Counted from the stretch's first letter, positions 1 to 12,130 are shown. The stretch: DNA of 64,000 bases from Malachius bipustulatus (GCA_910589415.1 OU342632.1:12155507-12219506), one strand, 5' to 3'. The notes: generated from the letters alone by a model not told the origin. Program-made: numbers and translations.

Positions 1-1420
1 CTCTATGACATAATAAAAAGGGACTAAACATTGTAAGAAGATATTTCTTGGCAGTTGGGCTGAATATATACCCAGCAAAGACCAATGTCATAGCATTTAC
101 TAGAAAAAGGAATCTTAGACTGAAAACAATCAGCCTAGACACGGTCGGTAAACATTGAATGGAAGCCTGAGGTTAATTATCTAGGAGTTATACTAGCCAG
201 AAAACTCCTGTGGAAGAAGTATATGGAATAAAAGGTTAGCAGAGCCACTCGAGCCCTCCTCATGGTGGGTAGGAACATAAACATTGCAGAAAAGACCTGG
301 GGATATAACCATGGTACATTGCAATGAATCAATACCATGATAGTGAGACCTATAATCATTTACGGATGTGTGGCTTGAGCAGATGGAACTATGAAGAAGA
401 CTGGGAGGAATAATACCCTTGCAAAAATAGAGAGGCGTACGTTCGCGTGCAAAACAGGCCCACAGTGGCGTAGGAGGTAATTGTAGGTACACACACACCA
501 CTGATGTGTGAGTAGCTGATTTATGACGTAGATTATCGCAAAAAGGGCTTTATCATAGAATGACTAGCGAAGAAAGAGGATTATCGATTAGGAGAAGGGA
601 GCAGCTCTATACCTACCTGTACCTATTCAGAAATGTAGCACTAGCGCTCCTAGGAATTCAATCACTAGGAAGTAGGGTCTTGAGAAGAACTTTGTAATAT
701 ACAGTTCAGTAACAAAAAGGAATGGACAAATGCGTCCAACAAGTACAATCTCAAACAGCATACCATAAAATGGTGCACAGATGGATCAGAAACAATCGGA
801 GGAATAAGTGCAGGAGTCTTTGAACCTGGGACGAAATATATTGAGCCGAAGGGAAAGTACACCAGCAATTTCAAGCGGAACTCTACGCTGACGAACGATG
901 CGCTCAATTTAATAAAGATATAAAGGAATTATAAAAAGCAAAAAATTCGCTATCTTCACAATAGCCAAGCTGCCATTAAAGCACTAGGCTCATACGTCAT
1001 CAGTTCATATATTGGGTAAAGATAACTAATGAACCTAAATAATTTACGCAAAGGAAACAAGCAGCTCTCCTTTGGGTGCCAGGACTCATAGGTGTATAAG
1101 ACAACGAAGAAGCCGACAACATATCAAAGCGAGGAGTAAGAACGCCACCCCTAGGGCCAGAAACTTTTTGCTGACTAGGAGAAAGTGTTTTCAAATACGA
1201 AATGAAGAAAGAAGAGGAAATCCTCTTCTTTCAAATTATAGATTTGAACCTGTATCAAACTCCACAAAAACGGTTTGAGAATGCTAACAGGTTTTCTCAC
1301 GGGGAATTGTAAACTCAGAGCACACCTTAGCTAGCGAGATTGGTCTACAAAATGACCACACCAGTAGATTCTGCTTGAAGGGGGACGAAACCACAACACA
1401 TTTTCCTTTTTCTTTGAAAG
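1..1420 (+). mobile_element. Decayed RNase H-bearing LINE (R1/LOA/I-like), 3' half
   Basis: Broken reading frames keep the order of a LINE pol C-terminus. The reverse transcriptase (RT) thumb region is at about 40-470 (AKTNVIAFTRKR-like, then a LGV-like stretch and IVRPIITYG-like). An RNase H domain follows at about 750-1150 (CTDGS, AAIKAL, WVPG...DNEEAD). The tail lies at about 1280-1400 (LTG...CKLRAHL, then the C-R-F-C-type zinc motif with GDETT). Many stops and frameshifts show it is long dead. The 5' part lies outside the window. Clade assignment is from family knowledge and is approximate; R1, LOA and I all carry RNase H. Confidence 0.75.
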
Positions 1421-3919
1421 TTATAGAGGAGCAATTACCCCTCAAGGGAGGTTGAAGTTTGAGGGGAGAGGTTACAAAAAAAAAATGACAATTTTAAAGC
1501 AAATACCTATTAACGAGTTTTCATATTTAGTTTAAAAAAATAGCTCATTTTTATTTTTGAATTTATGCGTTAGGTACTTAATTTCCACACTTATGTGTGG
1601 ATGATCAAATCTATGAAAACATTAACAGATTTATGATTCGATGAATCGCTTTCACAAATGGCTGAAAATGAGCTGGAATATGGAAAACAAGGGGCAGCTA
1701 GGGTGCCAGAATCTAAAAAATTCACATAGACACAGAATACATTCAGAAGACTTGTATAGTTCCTCTTGAGCTGCTCCTAAAACAGGAGTCTAAGTTCGGG
1801 CTAAAATAATGACATAACGTGAAGCTATATTGGACAAACACCAGGCCAGCTAGGATTAGTTTTGACTGACAGTTTTTTGTGATGGTATTTGGGATGTCGT
1901 CATCCGAAGAATGAGAAAACATGCAGTATCTAAAACTATAAGAATGAGCTACTTAAGAACTTACTATCATGAACTGTGACAGTAAACGAACTCTTGGCAT
2001 CAATTACCGACGGCAGACTGTACAGGTTGTCCGGCAAAATTCGTTGCAAAAAGGTTGCAAAAATTCGACAACTTGGTATAATTCGTAGAGGAATAAAGGC
2101 CTCACAAGATTTGGAAACATTGTGCGATGTACAGAAATGACGATGTGCGTATTGTACCTAGAAGATTGAAGGTGAATCAATAAAAGATAACAAATAAATT
2201 GCTAAGCTGTAAGTACCCAATGGTCTAAGAACATTACAGTGATGTGCAGATGCGGCACACATGGTAACGAGGAAATTTTGATTCGAATTATACATGCGAT
2301 GAGCATTACCATTACAAAAAGAACAAGATTAAATTTTATCCAGCACATCGCACATTTCATTGAGTTGCTTTTAATTATTGCACGGAAAGACAAATTGCTA
2401 CTGGGGCTAAAGCCTGCAACTACAATACTCCCCCGTATATAATCCATCACCATTTATCACTGGCCTTGCTGTTGGGTCTACTCACAAATCAGTTGTGTGG
2501 TATGATAAATAAAATATCTACATATTTGAAATTTTTTACATATATGCAGTATGCATGGACTTCTGGCAGCATTGTCCAACTTTTTCCAGCAAATCAAATG
2601 TATTAGGTATTAGATTTCAGTACCTACACATTCAAAATCTAAATCTGACGCGTTAATTAATTATTACACCAAACAATACACCAAGAAGTATTCACTGTGA
2701 GGAGCAATTTCTGAAAATGACTGGACCTTCAGAATAAGCGGGATAAATCCGTCTTTACGACCGCAGCCGGTGTAACTGAGTAGCTATCTGGATGGAGGCT
2801 CTCGGTTCCATTAATTTGGTGCCGTTTCTCTCTTTAATGTGACTTGGCTGCCGTGTGCGTTATCTCGGTTATTAATGTATCGGCCTTGGCATGTTTATTG
2901 CTCCCCACGATCACCACTCGTCATGCCTTCATGCTCTGCTTCCCCGTAATCAACATCACTTATTAAATGACATTACGAGGAAGTAATGCATGGAGAGTAG
3001 CATTAGCAATAAGCACATTTCATGTTAGGTATATACAATTGTGCTGTATGACATATTATTGTATACACAATAATAATATATGCCATACAGGGTGTTGTGC
3101 AGAAAAGACTCGCCGTATGAAAAAAAAATAATGACAAGTTTTTACTTCATTTATCTCTTGAGCCAATCAATGAAAAAGAACAAAATCATGTAAAACTGAT
3201 TCTAACCGAATTATTCCAACAAAAGTCATCGGTTAGGTGACATCAGTCAAAAAAGTCTTGAGGAGAAAAATAGTTACTATCATTGACAACCTTGCGTTAT
3301 ATCTGAGAGCTATAAATATAATAATGTGAGGTGAAATTATTAGGTACATGTTTCCTTTCTTTGAGGGCTCACACATGAAAAGTGACGCAAAATTTTGGTC
3401 CTTTAGGTGACTAATTTATTGTTAAAATTCATACCCGTTACCGAAAACGTTATGAAAGATGAAGTGTCTATCTATGTGTTCCAATTATTTTTTATTAGTT
3501 ATAATAATTATTGATTTCATAGCACAAAAATGTTAAATTCACTTTGGTTTCGGCCAAACTAATACTGACTGTCATGGGATTCATCCATTGATGATTGAAT
3601 TAGTTTTCAAGAGATGAAGTACTCCCGCAGGTGTGTTATAGACTCCTCCTGAGCCAAATTTTACATTATGATGTATGATGCTTGCATGTAATATGACATA
3701 TTACATACAAACTACTGAAACATTTCATATATGAATTATACAGAGTGACACCAGTTTTATTAAAAGCTTGCATGGCAACCAAGCTCTTGATAACCCGCAT
3801 GTCAAGCGTAACTACCCACTCTCATTATACTTACTTCTATAAGTCTGAAAGATTCAGGGTGATAAACTATTCGATGCTCACAATAATTATTATTGAAATC
3901 ACGGAGACGGTATGAGATA
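1421..3919. other. No gene seen; AT-rich spacer
   Basis: No ORF with recognisable content. It holds a short hairpin at 3044-3090 and a less AT-rich block at about 2735-2980 with no visible coding frame. The overlapping ORFs at 2202-2453 have no domain-like pattern. Confidence 0.6.
3044..3090. repeat. Imperfect hairpin ending in CAGGG
   Basis: Arms CTGTATGACATATTATTGT and its near reverse complement lie at 3044-3062 and 3067-3090. The right arm runs straight into CATACAGGGTG, an end motif seen on several TIR elements in this window, so it may mark a decayed element edge. No partner end was found. Confidence 0.4.
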
Positions 3920-3931
3920 TATGAGATCGGT
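3920..3931. repeat. Left flanking direct repeat of fold-back element
   Basis: TATGAGATCGGT, repeated exactly at 4811-4822 directly outside the right TIR. It is probably the target-site duplication, possibly extending one or two bases less. Confidence 0.7.
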
Positions 3932-3934
3932 AGG

Positions 3935-4810
3935 TCCCTAATTTAAGCATAACACATTAAAAAAAAATGAATATTTTTAAAAATTAATGACGCGGGATTT
4001 TCGAGCTATTTTCGAGCTCTTCAATGGTATTTTCGAGCTGTCTCTAGCTTTCACCGTTTTCCGGAAAATAGCAATTTTTTTTTGTAATACTTACATTACA
4101 CCTGACTTTTTTTAATTCAATATGTGGAGAAACCCAAACAGCACAGGAATTTCGAGCTATTTTCGAGCTACTCAATGAGATTTTCGAGCTGTTCCTAGCT
4201 CTCGTCATTTTTCGGAAAAACGAAAAAAAAACAGCTTTTTCGTGCTAGGATTTGACCTTAAATTTTGAAAGTATACGTATTCTCGGAAAAACGAAAAGCA
4301 CAGGAATTTCGAGCTTTTTTCGAGCTACTCAATGAGATTTTCGAGCTGTTCCTAACTCTCGTCATTTTCCGGAAGAACGAAAAAAAAACGAGAGCTAGGA
4401 GCAACCCGAAAATCTCATTGAGTAGCTCGAAAAAAGCCCGAAATTCCTGTGCTTTTCGTTTTTCCGAGAGTACGTATACTTTCAAAATTAAGGTCAAATC
4501 CTATAGCATGAAAAAGCTGTTTTTTCGTTTTTCCGGAAAATTACCAGAGCTATTAGGAACAGCTCGAAAATCTCATTGAGTAGCTGTAAAATAGCTCGAA
4601 ATTCCTATGCTTTTCGTTTTTCCGAGAGTACGTACACTTTCAAAATTAAAGGCAAATCCTAGCACGAAAAAGCTGTTTTTTTTTCGTTTTTCCGGAAAAT
4701 GACGACAGTAAGGAACAGCTCGAAAATCTCATTGAGTGGCTCGAAAATAGCTCGACATCAATTTATTTAAATATATACTTTTTTTAAATGTGTTATGCTT
4801 AAATTAGGGA
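3935..4810. mobile_element. Fold-back DNA element with 24-bp TIRs
   Basis: The outer 24 bases (3935-3958, beginning TCCCTAATTTAAGC) are the exact reverse complement of 4787-4810. Both sides are flanked by the direct repeat TATGAGATCGGT (3920-3931 and 4811-4822); on the left three extra bases (AGG) separate it from the TIR. Inside is a snap-back palindrome centred near 4385, built from about three modules on each side. Each module carries a triplet of TTTTCGAGCT-like motifs with a CTCAATGAGA spacer, then an oligo-A/T block. There is no transposase gene; ORFs inside are by-products of the palindrome. Long flanking repeats suggest a Mutator-like or fold-back family, but the superfamily is not established. 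Confidence 0.85.
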
Positions 4811-4822
4811 TATGAGATCGGT
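4811..4822. repeat. Right flanking direct repeat of fold-back element
   Basis: Second copy of TATGAGATCGGT, immediately after the right TIR end at 4810. Confidence 0.7.
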
Positions 4823-5004
4823 TAAACTAGAGAAAAGCTGCACAATTTATATCCACTCAGTGAGAATCTGAAATAAATTTTGTTAACTTTAGTCGTTGCT
4901 GAAATACTCTGAAAAAACTAAAATATTGAGATTTCTTACTTCAGACATATCTATTTGGGGGTCATAAAAATTGAAAGGGCGATCTATCTCAACGCACATC
5001 TGGC

Positions 5005-5150
5005 TGACTTTGGTCAATTCTTGTGTAGATATTTTGTCAAAACCTTTGACCGCGTCGACCATGCTGTGTGTGTATTTTAAAGGTTGGGTTGGCCTCGAAC
5101 ATTTCTAGAACGTTTCATCAGACGGAACCACGAGGCTAATTCATGGAAAA
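5005..5150 (+). pseudogene. Small reverse-transcriptase relic
   Basis: A short frame reads YFVKTFDRVDHAV, close to the LINE RT motif (D-F-S-K-A-F-D-R-V-D-H). It is followed after a stop by LERFIRR-like residues where the family has a W-F-x-S-Y stretch. Only about 45 codons are recognisable, so this is a minor fragment and could be fortuitous. Confidence 0.4.
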
Positions 5151-5425
5151 AGTAGTTTTAAGTAATAGAGAATTAAAGAGTTAAATCCAATTTATTTATC
5201 CTCCAATGTGCATACTGATGTGAATATAATTATTATTGAACTCAAAGCCTTTTCAAGATAGGGATAACCCGACTAAAATAGTCTAGAAAGATAGAAACAA
5301 GTAAAACGCTAAGAAAATTTTTTGAAACTTTTAAACGTCAAAATTCCAAATTAAACAAAGCATCTGGCATCCCACTCTATTACCTACCCTTTATATTTAT
5401 TTAATTACCTGTAGGTATAGAGGTA

Positions 5426-5475
5426 TAGAGAGTTCAACATTAGTGCAGGAATTTAGCGACAATTTGAACTCTCTA
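5426..5475. repeat. Small perfect inverted repeat
   Basis: TAGAGAGTTCAA (5426-5437) and TTGAACTCTCTA (5464-5475) form a 12-bp stem with a 26-base loop. Function unknown. Confidence 0.6.
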
Positions 5476-5562
5476 CATTGGTGTGTGTGAGAAAGAAAAG
5501 AATTGTATCTTTTCAAAATTTTATCTTGTACCGATATCTTATCTTTCTCTTACCTAGATACA

Positions 5563-5775
5563 TTATCGATAAACTTTTATTGTTACTTTCTCGCACCTCC
5601 CCCTACAGTGCTTTCCAAAAAACACGTTTATGATCTGAGAGCTTAAACCTGTGAGACGCATCAGCAGGTCCATATCTTCACCGATGATGATCTGTTCATA
5701 ATATCTACTTTTGGAAAGAGCTGTTGTAATAATATCATGATCAACGTTTATTTTATTGTTTTTCATTTTTACAAA
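5563..5775 (-). pseudogene. Fragment with a DxDxxI...GEDxDLL pattern
   Basis: On the minus strand the C-terminal ~65 codons of a 105-codon ORF contain VDHDIITTAL, then IIIGEDMDLLMRLTGL, then a lysine/arginine-rich end. This resembles a motif (DADTxI...VVVGEDTDLLVLL) found in repetitive arthropod proteins of uncertain function. The N-terminal 40 codons do not fit and look like intergenic read-through. No promoter, no partner exons and no repeat ends were found. Assignment is from pattern memory only. Confidence 0.35.
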
Positions 5776-6078
5776 ACAATACAAAAACAGTAAAAATCTT
5801 GGAAAAGCTATTGTACATGCAAATCTTTGTTTTGTAACAGAATTTTGAAAAATTATTTGTTCGTATCGAGTATCAGCCATATGATTTTCAATGGAATGGT
5901 ACCGCCGGGAAGAGGAAGAACAGCGCTCGCTCTCCCTCTAATTTTCCCCCACTCAATTGAAAAATTCACTTTCGAAAAAGACACCGGCGAGAACGCAAGT
6001 GACGGCGGTTCGGTGGAATAACGCAACACATATTTTTCATTAGTTAAAATTTGTTCCTTTGCTCCTTTTTCAAACATT

Positions 6079-6180
6079 TTAAGTTATGGTGATGGTTCCG
6101 GTGTGCGAATAGAGCAAGAAGACTTCCTGGGGCCCCACAAACCTGACGTAGATGCCGACAAGGTAGGTGCCGTCCCTGTT
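6079..6180 (-). CDS. Possible terminal coding exon, GC3-rich, function unknown
   Basis: A minus-strand frame reads NRDGTYLVGIYVRF and continues to a stop at 6079-6081. It is a GC-rich island in AT-rich DNA. Most of its codons end in G or C, far more than on the opposite strand, which points to minus-strand coding. An AG lies directly before the first codon (complement of 6181-6182), so a 3' splice site there is possible, though the pyrimidine tract is weak. The frame stays open further upstream to about 6227. NxDGTYxV is reminiscent of a filamin-type immunoglobulin repeat, but the match is too short to name. It could also be a retrocopy remnant. Confidence 0.35.
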   Translation of the reverse strand, partial: NRDGTYLVGIYVRFVGPQEVFLLYSHTGTITIT

Positions 6181-6229
6181 CTTCAATAATTCGAAATTAT
6201 ATGGCTCGTTTTTAATTCGAAATAATTAA

Positions 6230-8130
6230 TAATAAAATCTCAACCGCGTTTACAGTCCCGTGGTTTCATTAGTCAAAAAAGCATTAGCAAATATATCTTT
6301 GTACAGCTATATTTCAAAAACGATAGAAGCTACAATAATAAATTTAAACTTTAATTACAGCAAAATTTTATTTTCTTTGAAGTCAGCTCTACAATTTTTA
6401 TGTGACTCAAATGGTTTGTGTGATATTAGGCGCAAAAAGTGCAAAAATAAAAAAATTTTGACAAAACTTTCAGTTTTTTTGTTCATTGCGCAAAACGCAC
6501 AAGGCTCTCGTTGGTGCAAAATTGGTATTTTAATGGTCTACGGTATAGCAAATACTTGGTATAGCAATGGTGTTAACAACATATCCAAAAATCGGATATA
6601 CATGACGTTTTGTAAGGAATCGTGAACAAATTGACTGGGCTACTACAGCTCCTAATAAACAAGAGATACACATATAACGTGATACGAGGGGTAACTAGTC
6701 CGGCGGGGGTGGTAATTACAAATAATTACCAAGTCCCTTGCTAGCAATGCTTCTAAGTATCTAGTAAAAAATGTCCCATGATGTAAAAAAATATCATTTT
6801 TAGATAACTCATTATTTCAAGATCAACAACAACTTCAAATGTTCATTTTCTAAAGATTAATGACATCCAGAATGACATTAACTAGGCACGGTAATATGTT
6901 ATGTCGAGCGGTATGTTAAAATTAGACACACGAAACGAAACATATGATGCATGTTCGGTCGAATCAAAAAGCAATTATGCAAGTAATATCATCAAAATAA
7001 CTCGTTCTTTTGAAGATTATTTTTCATATTCAAGCTTATACATGTAACATGTATAATACAACTTACGATGTAACATACAAGTCATAGGTAAATAGGATGA
7101 ATTGGCATTTCGTAGATTAATTCAACTTCGTTGGAAAAAATTGCCTTGAATAACATTAATAAACCTGTGTTTTTTTCAAGATCCTTGATATATAAACAAA
7201 AACCAGGTTTTCATGACTCATGTCATAATAAATAATTTAATACATAATTTTTCACTCACCCGTGGATGGTTTGGTCGTTTTTCACTCTAATGTGACCGGA
7301 AACATTCACGGTTTTTAGCATTGTTATGCGTTCTTTGCTCGGCCCTGCGATGAAAAGCTGGCCTGGAAGTGATTATATATTATTAACGGCCGGAAAATTC
7401 AAGCCCTGGATTTTAATGCGTGCTCACCGAGCCTGATGGGGACCATAAAGAAACACTGTAAATCGTAGAAGTTAGCTCCAAACTTGCAAGAAAATTTGCA
7501 TAGTTGCTTATAAAAAAATATATTGTAGGTAATACATACTAATTGTTTACGTTATACCGTCCGAGTGTTACCAACGAACTAAACCGGAAGTAATCCGAGG
7601 GCTGTAAGCAAATATAAAGCATCCTGAAGTACAAACACAAACAAAACTTTATCTTCTTATGAATGTTTCTTCACATATTTTAATTAAATTTACAAAGCAC
7701 TTGATGAATGCTGCATCTAGAGGATGATAACAATAATCAAAGTGATAACAATAATAATAAACAAAGAAGTTTGAATGGATTTCGGAACTGACAAGTTTGA
7801 TATCCACCCCATTCTTCGGCGAGAAGGTTCAGAATGTTCTGCCTATGGACGATTTTATGCGAGGTTATTCCCCAGATATTTGGCTGTTTTATTTTTTCAT
7901 CCACCATCGGGGCTCTATCCACCAACCCTAATCACAAAAAGACGAAAACTTTTAGTCGAGTCGAATTTTTTGAATGGCAGAGATTTTTCTCTTATGCATG
8001 TACGGCATCCATTATGTAACGATTTTACTCGGAATTCTTTGCTGTTCAATTTTGCGTATACTTTATCAGAAAGTTGATTAATATAGAATTACTATCAAAA
8101 TTGAGAATAATATGTTATTGATTAATGAGG
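6230..8130. other. No gene seen; AT-rich spacer
   Basis: Nothing recognisable. The 121-codon plus-strand ORF at 6260-6625 is lysine/asparagine/isoleucine-rich and has no domain pattern. A less AT-rich block at about 7255-7450 has no coding frame. Confidence 0.55.
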
Positions 8131-8149
8131 TATATAGGGTGTACCTTGT

Positions 8150-8898
8150 AACTTGTAACAAAATTTTTATTTAAAAAAATTACAAAACCTACCTTGAGCT
8201 CACTGATTTTGAAAAAATTTCTAAACTACACTCTAAAATTTTAAACTAATAACAATGCCAAAATCTTACAATATCCTTTTCTTAATAAACTTCTATCTAG
8301 TCCTCTATTTCTCTCTCTTGCTCCGTCTTGTTTTTTTTTTGACGCCCTCTCTAATATTACTTTTCTTGATGTTCTAAGTATCTTTCTTTTCTCTCTCTTC
8401 GACCCTCTGCTTCTCTTTTTCTTTACCAACAATTATATTCCTTAAATCCATCTCCACAACGCTTCCCAAATACTTTTCTCTCGTTATTTCTCTTCCATTT
8501 ACAAATAAAACTTTCATCCTCGTAGTCTCTTTCTCCTTTCCTTACTGATTCTCTTCCCTTTACAAATAAATCCTTCCTTTCCATTACTTATCCTCTTTTT
8601 GCTTTCAAATTTTATTCTCCATTACTTTTTGAAAATCTCTCTTCTTTTATAATTTATTCCCCTCTAAATTTTCTCGTTGCTATCACTTGTTCTTTTAGCT
8701 CTTACAAATAATTATTTCACCTTTTTTTTTTCTGACAGATACTCTCAAATTCCTCTCTAATAATTTTTCGTTCTCCCTGCTATGTAAACTCTTTTTTAGT
8801 TTTCATTTTAATTCCTGATTTTTTTAACAATCCAAAAATTATTTTTATTTTGAAATTTTTTATTTCTAATTATTATTACTTTTTATTTGTTACAAGTT
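8150..8898. repeat. Pyrimidine-rich tract bounded by 13-bp inverted repeat
   Basis: AACTTGTAACAAA (8150-8162) and its exact complement TTTGTTACAAGTT (8886-8898) flank about 720 bases. The plus strand inside is strongly pyrimidine-biased (long runs of C, T and CT between about 8270 and 8800). The ends could be those of a non-autonomous transposon, but no target-site duplication is visible and no protein is encoded. Confidence 0.4.
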
Positions 8899-8905
8899 AT
8901 GAATT

Positions 8906-10522
8906 TAATTGTTACGTTTTTTAAATTTAATTCGAATACGCGCTGCTCTACCGACCGATCAATTTCTTAAGTTTTAAGAATATGATAAAGTTTGATGTTT
9001 CGATAATATACGGAACGTTCCTAAATACCATTAGGTACATACGAAAGGAGGTAAATTGTTTTCTTATTTCATGCCTAAAAGTTCATATAAACAAAGGTCC
9101 GCAACCGCTTCGTTACCGCGATCAACGTGTTGAAATCAGAAGATTTATTCTATTTTTTTTTTTTTTGTTTATAGGTCACTGAGGTTAGTCAAACTTTAGT
9201 CGAACAGTTAGTCATCACACGGGGTCATCTCAGCTTTAATTTTTAACATTTTGACAGTCGGTGCAGACGAAACTGTCAAAATTAATGGAAATGAGAAACT
9301 ATCCAAAAGAAGAAAGAGCCTACGGGGCCATTTAAAAAATTTGAATTTATATTCTGTCTGAACAAATTAAAGGAAATTATTTTTTTCTCGATAACGGCTG
9401 CAAACTTGAAAAAATAAACTATTGGAGACCAAAAAATGTTTAAATAAGTCACAAAGTTCACATTGTATTTTATAAACTACCAGCGGTGCATCGCAAAAAC
9501 GTTCAGGATGAAAAATGGGGGACGAAATGGGAGAAATTCAGGGGAAGAAAATCTCTGTAGATTCTTACAACTATTTCTCCTGCCCAACTATGCAAGCCCT
9601 CCTGCGTAACCTATATTCCAAATTTGAGCTAAATATCTCAAAAAGTATGAGAGACACATGTTTATATGAACTTTTAGGCATAAATAAGAAAAAGAAATAC
9701 CTCCTTTCGTGTACACCTGGTATTTGGGAACACCCTGTATACCTACCTACATAATATTGGCAGGTTTTTATAGCTGTATTTTATTTTTGGCTTCGAAGCT
9801 ATCATATTACTTTGCAAGTTAAACAGACATTAAATAATAGATAACGATTATTTATACGACTGAAACAACTAAAATACCAAGTTACGCAATATCACCTCAG
9901 ACGACATAAATTCGGTGGAGGTAAAGTTATAAAACATTCTGTATATTCTTCATAGTTCCACGAATACCGCTGAATTAACTAGTGAGACAATACACATTCG
10001 TGGGCCATAAACATTAACTCACGTTTCACAAGATCGCTCAACCAAAGGTGGAATGTAGAGGAATTCCTTGCGTCCACTATAGGTATACCCAGAATAGGAG
10101 CAGATTATGAGAATTACTGCCCATAAACATAAAATGTCCGTATAAACCCACTAGATATTATGTCGCTTGTGCTATCTAATCTATCGACGTCATCACAATG
10201 GCAAAATTTCATAAGCTCTCCATGTTCTATTCGCGTTCCTAAACTATTTTCTCGAAGCTTTGGATGTTCAGACAACAATGACAACGGTTCAAAGCGATCA
10301 TTAAAATAGGACATCCTAAAGTAAAAGGTTACGATTATTAAACATTTAAACTTGTGTTTTAGAGAATTTCCCATGAAATTTTTTACACTATTATTAGTAA
10401 TTTACTATTTATCACACTAGGTACTAATCTTTGGAATGACGACAAGATTTATACAATACATTATTCTTAAATTCAATTTGGAACGGCTTTTCCCATTGCA
10501 AAAACTTCACAAGTGCATAATA
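8906..10522. other. No gene seen; hairpin and one TIR-like end
   Basis: Contains an 11-bp perfect inverted repeat ATTTTGACAGT / ACTGTCAAAAT at 9248-9258 and 9272-9282. A GGGAACACCCTGTATA end-like motif lies at about 9726-9741, with no matched left end found. ORFs here show no recognisable domain. Confidence 0.5.
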
Positions 10523-10745
10523 TACCGGCTGTTTGGTAACTGGACAGACAAAATGATACGTAATCTATAAAAACGTATTTCATTGAGTAGAAAACACATA
10601 ATAGCTTTTTTCTAGATCGTTTACGTTTATTTTTGGAAATATTTCCTGACCGATCTTGAAAACAGTTTTTTCTCTCTTTTATGCTTAAAATACGATTTTA
10701 TACATGAAGTTAAATTTTGGCTGTCCAGTTACCAAACACCCTGTA
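10523..10745. mobile_element. MITE with 25-bp TIRs
   Basis: Left end TACCGGCTGTTTGGTAACTG at 10523 and right end, read in complement, TACAGGGTGTTTGGTAACTG at 10745. The 25-base TIRs match except at two positions, and the whole is 223 bp. If the terminal TA dinucleotides are the target duplication, this fits a Tc1/mariner-type non-autonomous element. No coding capacity. Confidence 0.8.
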
Positions 10746-10949
10746 TGTATATGAAAGGATTTTTTTTAATGAAAATGCGCATGCACTGCAGGAACGCTCT
10801 GGGAGTGGCTCCTTCGATTCAAGTTGTCTTTGAATCGTTGCAGGTTGTATTCGTCAGGAAACAGGCCCTTGGAATGCTTTTCCAAAGTGACGCTTCTATA
10901 GACACTTATATAATATACTATTTTATGTATACTATACATGAAGGAAGTT

Positions 10950-12130
10950 TGAAATAGGGTTGTACAAGGTGTAACAAACTTGATACGAATGAGCGTCTGC
11001 GGCTCTACGTGTATTTCTGTCCGGTCTTCTTATAAGTGAGATCAAGCGAGCCACGTCTTTTGAACTTATTGCCATAAAAATATCTGTTACACAGACTTGG
11101 GTCAGCTACTTTTCTTCGATGTTCGAGAGTGTCGAAATTATTTGTCAGATCGGGATTCCCAATTAAGTGGATGACTCATATCTGAATGGAGTCAATCTCA
11201 GAGTATGGTCATGCCAAGACATATTCACTGTCAGGCTCACTCCAAGCAAACGAAGAGATGACGATGGAGTAAGAGAGTGTCCGCCAATTACCATATCTGA
11301 GTCCAAAACGTTGGCCTTTTTCGAGAAGATGACTGCCCTGGATTTTCCAGCATTAAATGGAACTTGGTTTTTATCGCCTAAAGCTAGAATTTCTTGTATG
11401 TCATTGTTAAGTATGGCAACTTCTTGCTCTCTGCGAGTATGTGCGTCGATGGCAGATGTTCGCGCATCTATAAGGTATAAGAAGATAATTATAAGTGTAC
11501 TACTGTCATCGGCAAAACTGTACATTGTGTCAAGGAAATCGTTGATAAATATTAGAAAGAGAGTCAGAGATAAAATCGGTCCCTGAGACACATTGGCGAT
11601 GGGAAAGGTCTCAGAAAGAAGTCCATCGACCACCTGTAAGGAGCAATCTCCGACATAACTAGCAAGGCACAAGCCGAATTTCTCAGGCATGCCATAAGCC
11701 TGCAGTTTTAGCAACAATCCACCACGCCAGACACGGTCGAAAGCTCTAGAAATATCCAGTGCAACTCCTCGACTCTCCTCATGGTGTCCGCCTGTGCTGT
11801 TCCACAGGAGGTCGCTGATGATATTATTATTGGCTCCTTCCAAGTACTTTAAAACATGTTGGTTAATAGCGTTCTCCGTGATCTTGGATGTTACTGAAAG
11901 CAGTGCCACTGGTCGATAGTTATTGGGTATGGTCTTTTTGAGTTTCTTGGGAGTGGGCTGGAGCCGAGCACATTTTCAGGAGGAAGGAAATATTCTCTTT
12001 TTCTAAGACAGGCTGAAAAGTCGACAGAAAACTGATGGCACCTTAGTGGCGCATTTTTTCGGTCTGATAGCAGGTACGTCATCGAGCCCAGAAGCGTTGC
12101 TTGGGTCTAAGACATTTTGGACTCCACGGA
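10950..12130 (-). mobile_element. Jockey/CR1-type LINE fragment, RT to C-terminus
   Basis: Minus strand. A 248-codon open stretch (11909 to 11163) starts inside the RT with RPVALLSVTSKITENAI (upstream codons in neighbouring frames). It continues through VALDISRAFDRVWRGGLLLK, a QGPILSLTLF motif (family: PQGSVLSPTLF) and a catalytic SFADDSSTL box. Downstream, frame-broken codons to about 10950 give the tail signature HRRKVA...YRYFYG. There is a small loss between the QG box and the ADD box, and the 5' half of the element is missing. Typical lengths (over 900 codons for ORF2) show severe truncation. No poly-A tail was identified at the left. Confidence 0.8.

Noticed and set aside
4258..4579. Two overlapping ORFs on opposite strands with nearly the same protein
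   Set aside because: They are the same palindromic module read from both sides; no gene.
6085..6170. Plus-strand reading of the GC-rich island (GVRIEQEDFLGPHKP)
   Set aside because: Third-position G/C bias is far stronger on the minus strand.
7775..8077. 100-codon plus-strand ORF, considered as a chemoreceptor-like fragment
   Set aside because: No conserved channel or receptor motif could be supported, and overlapping frames are equally open.
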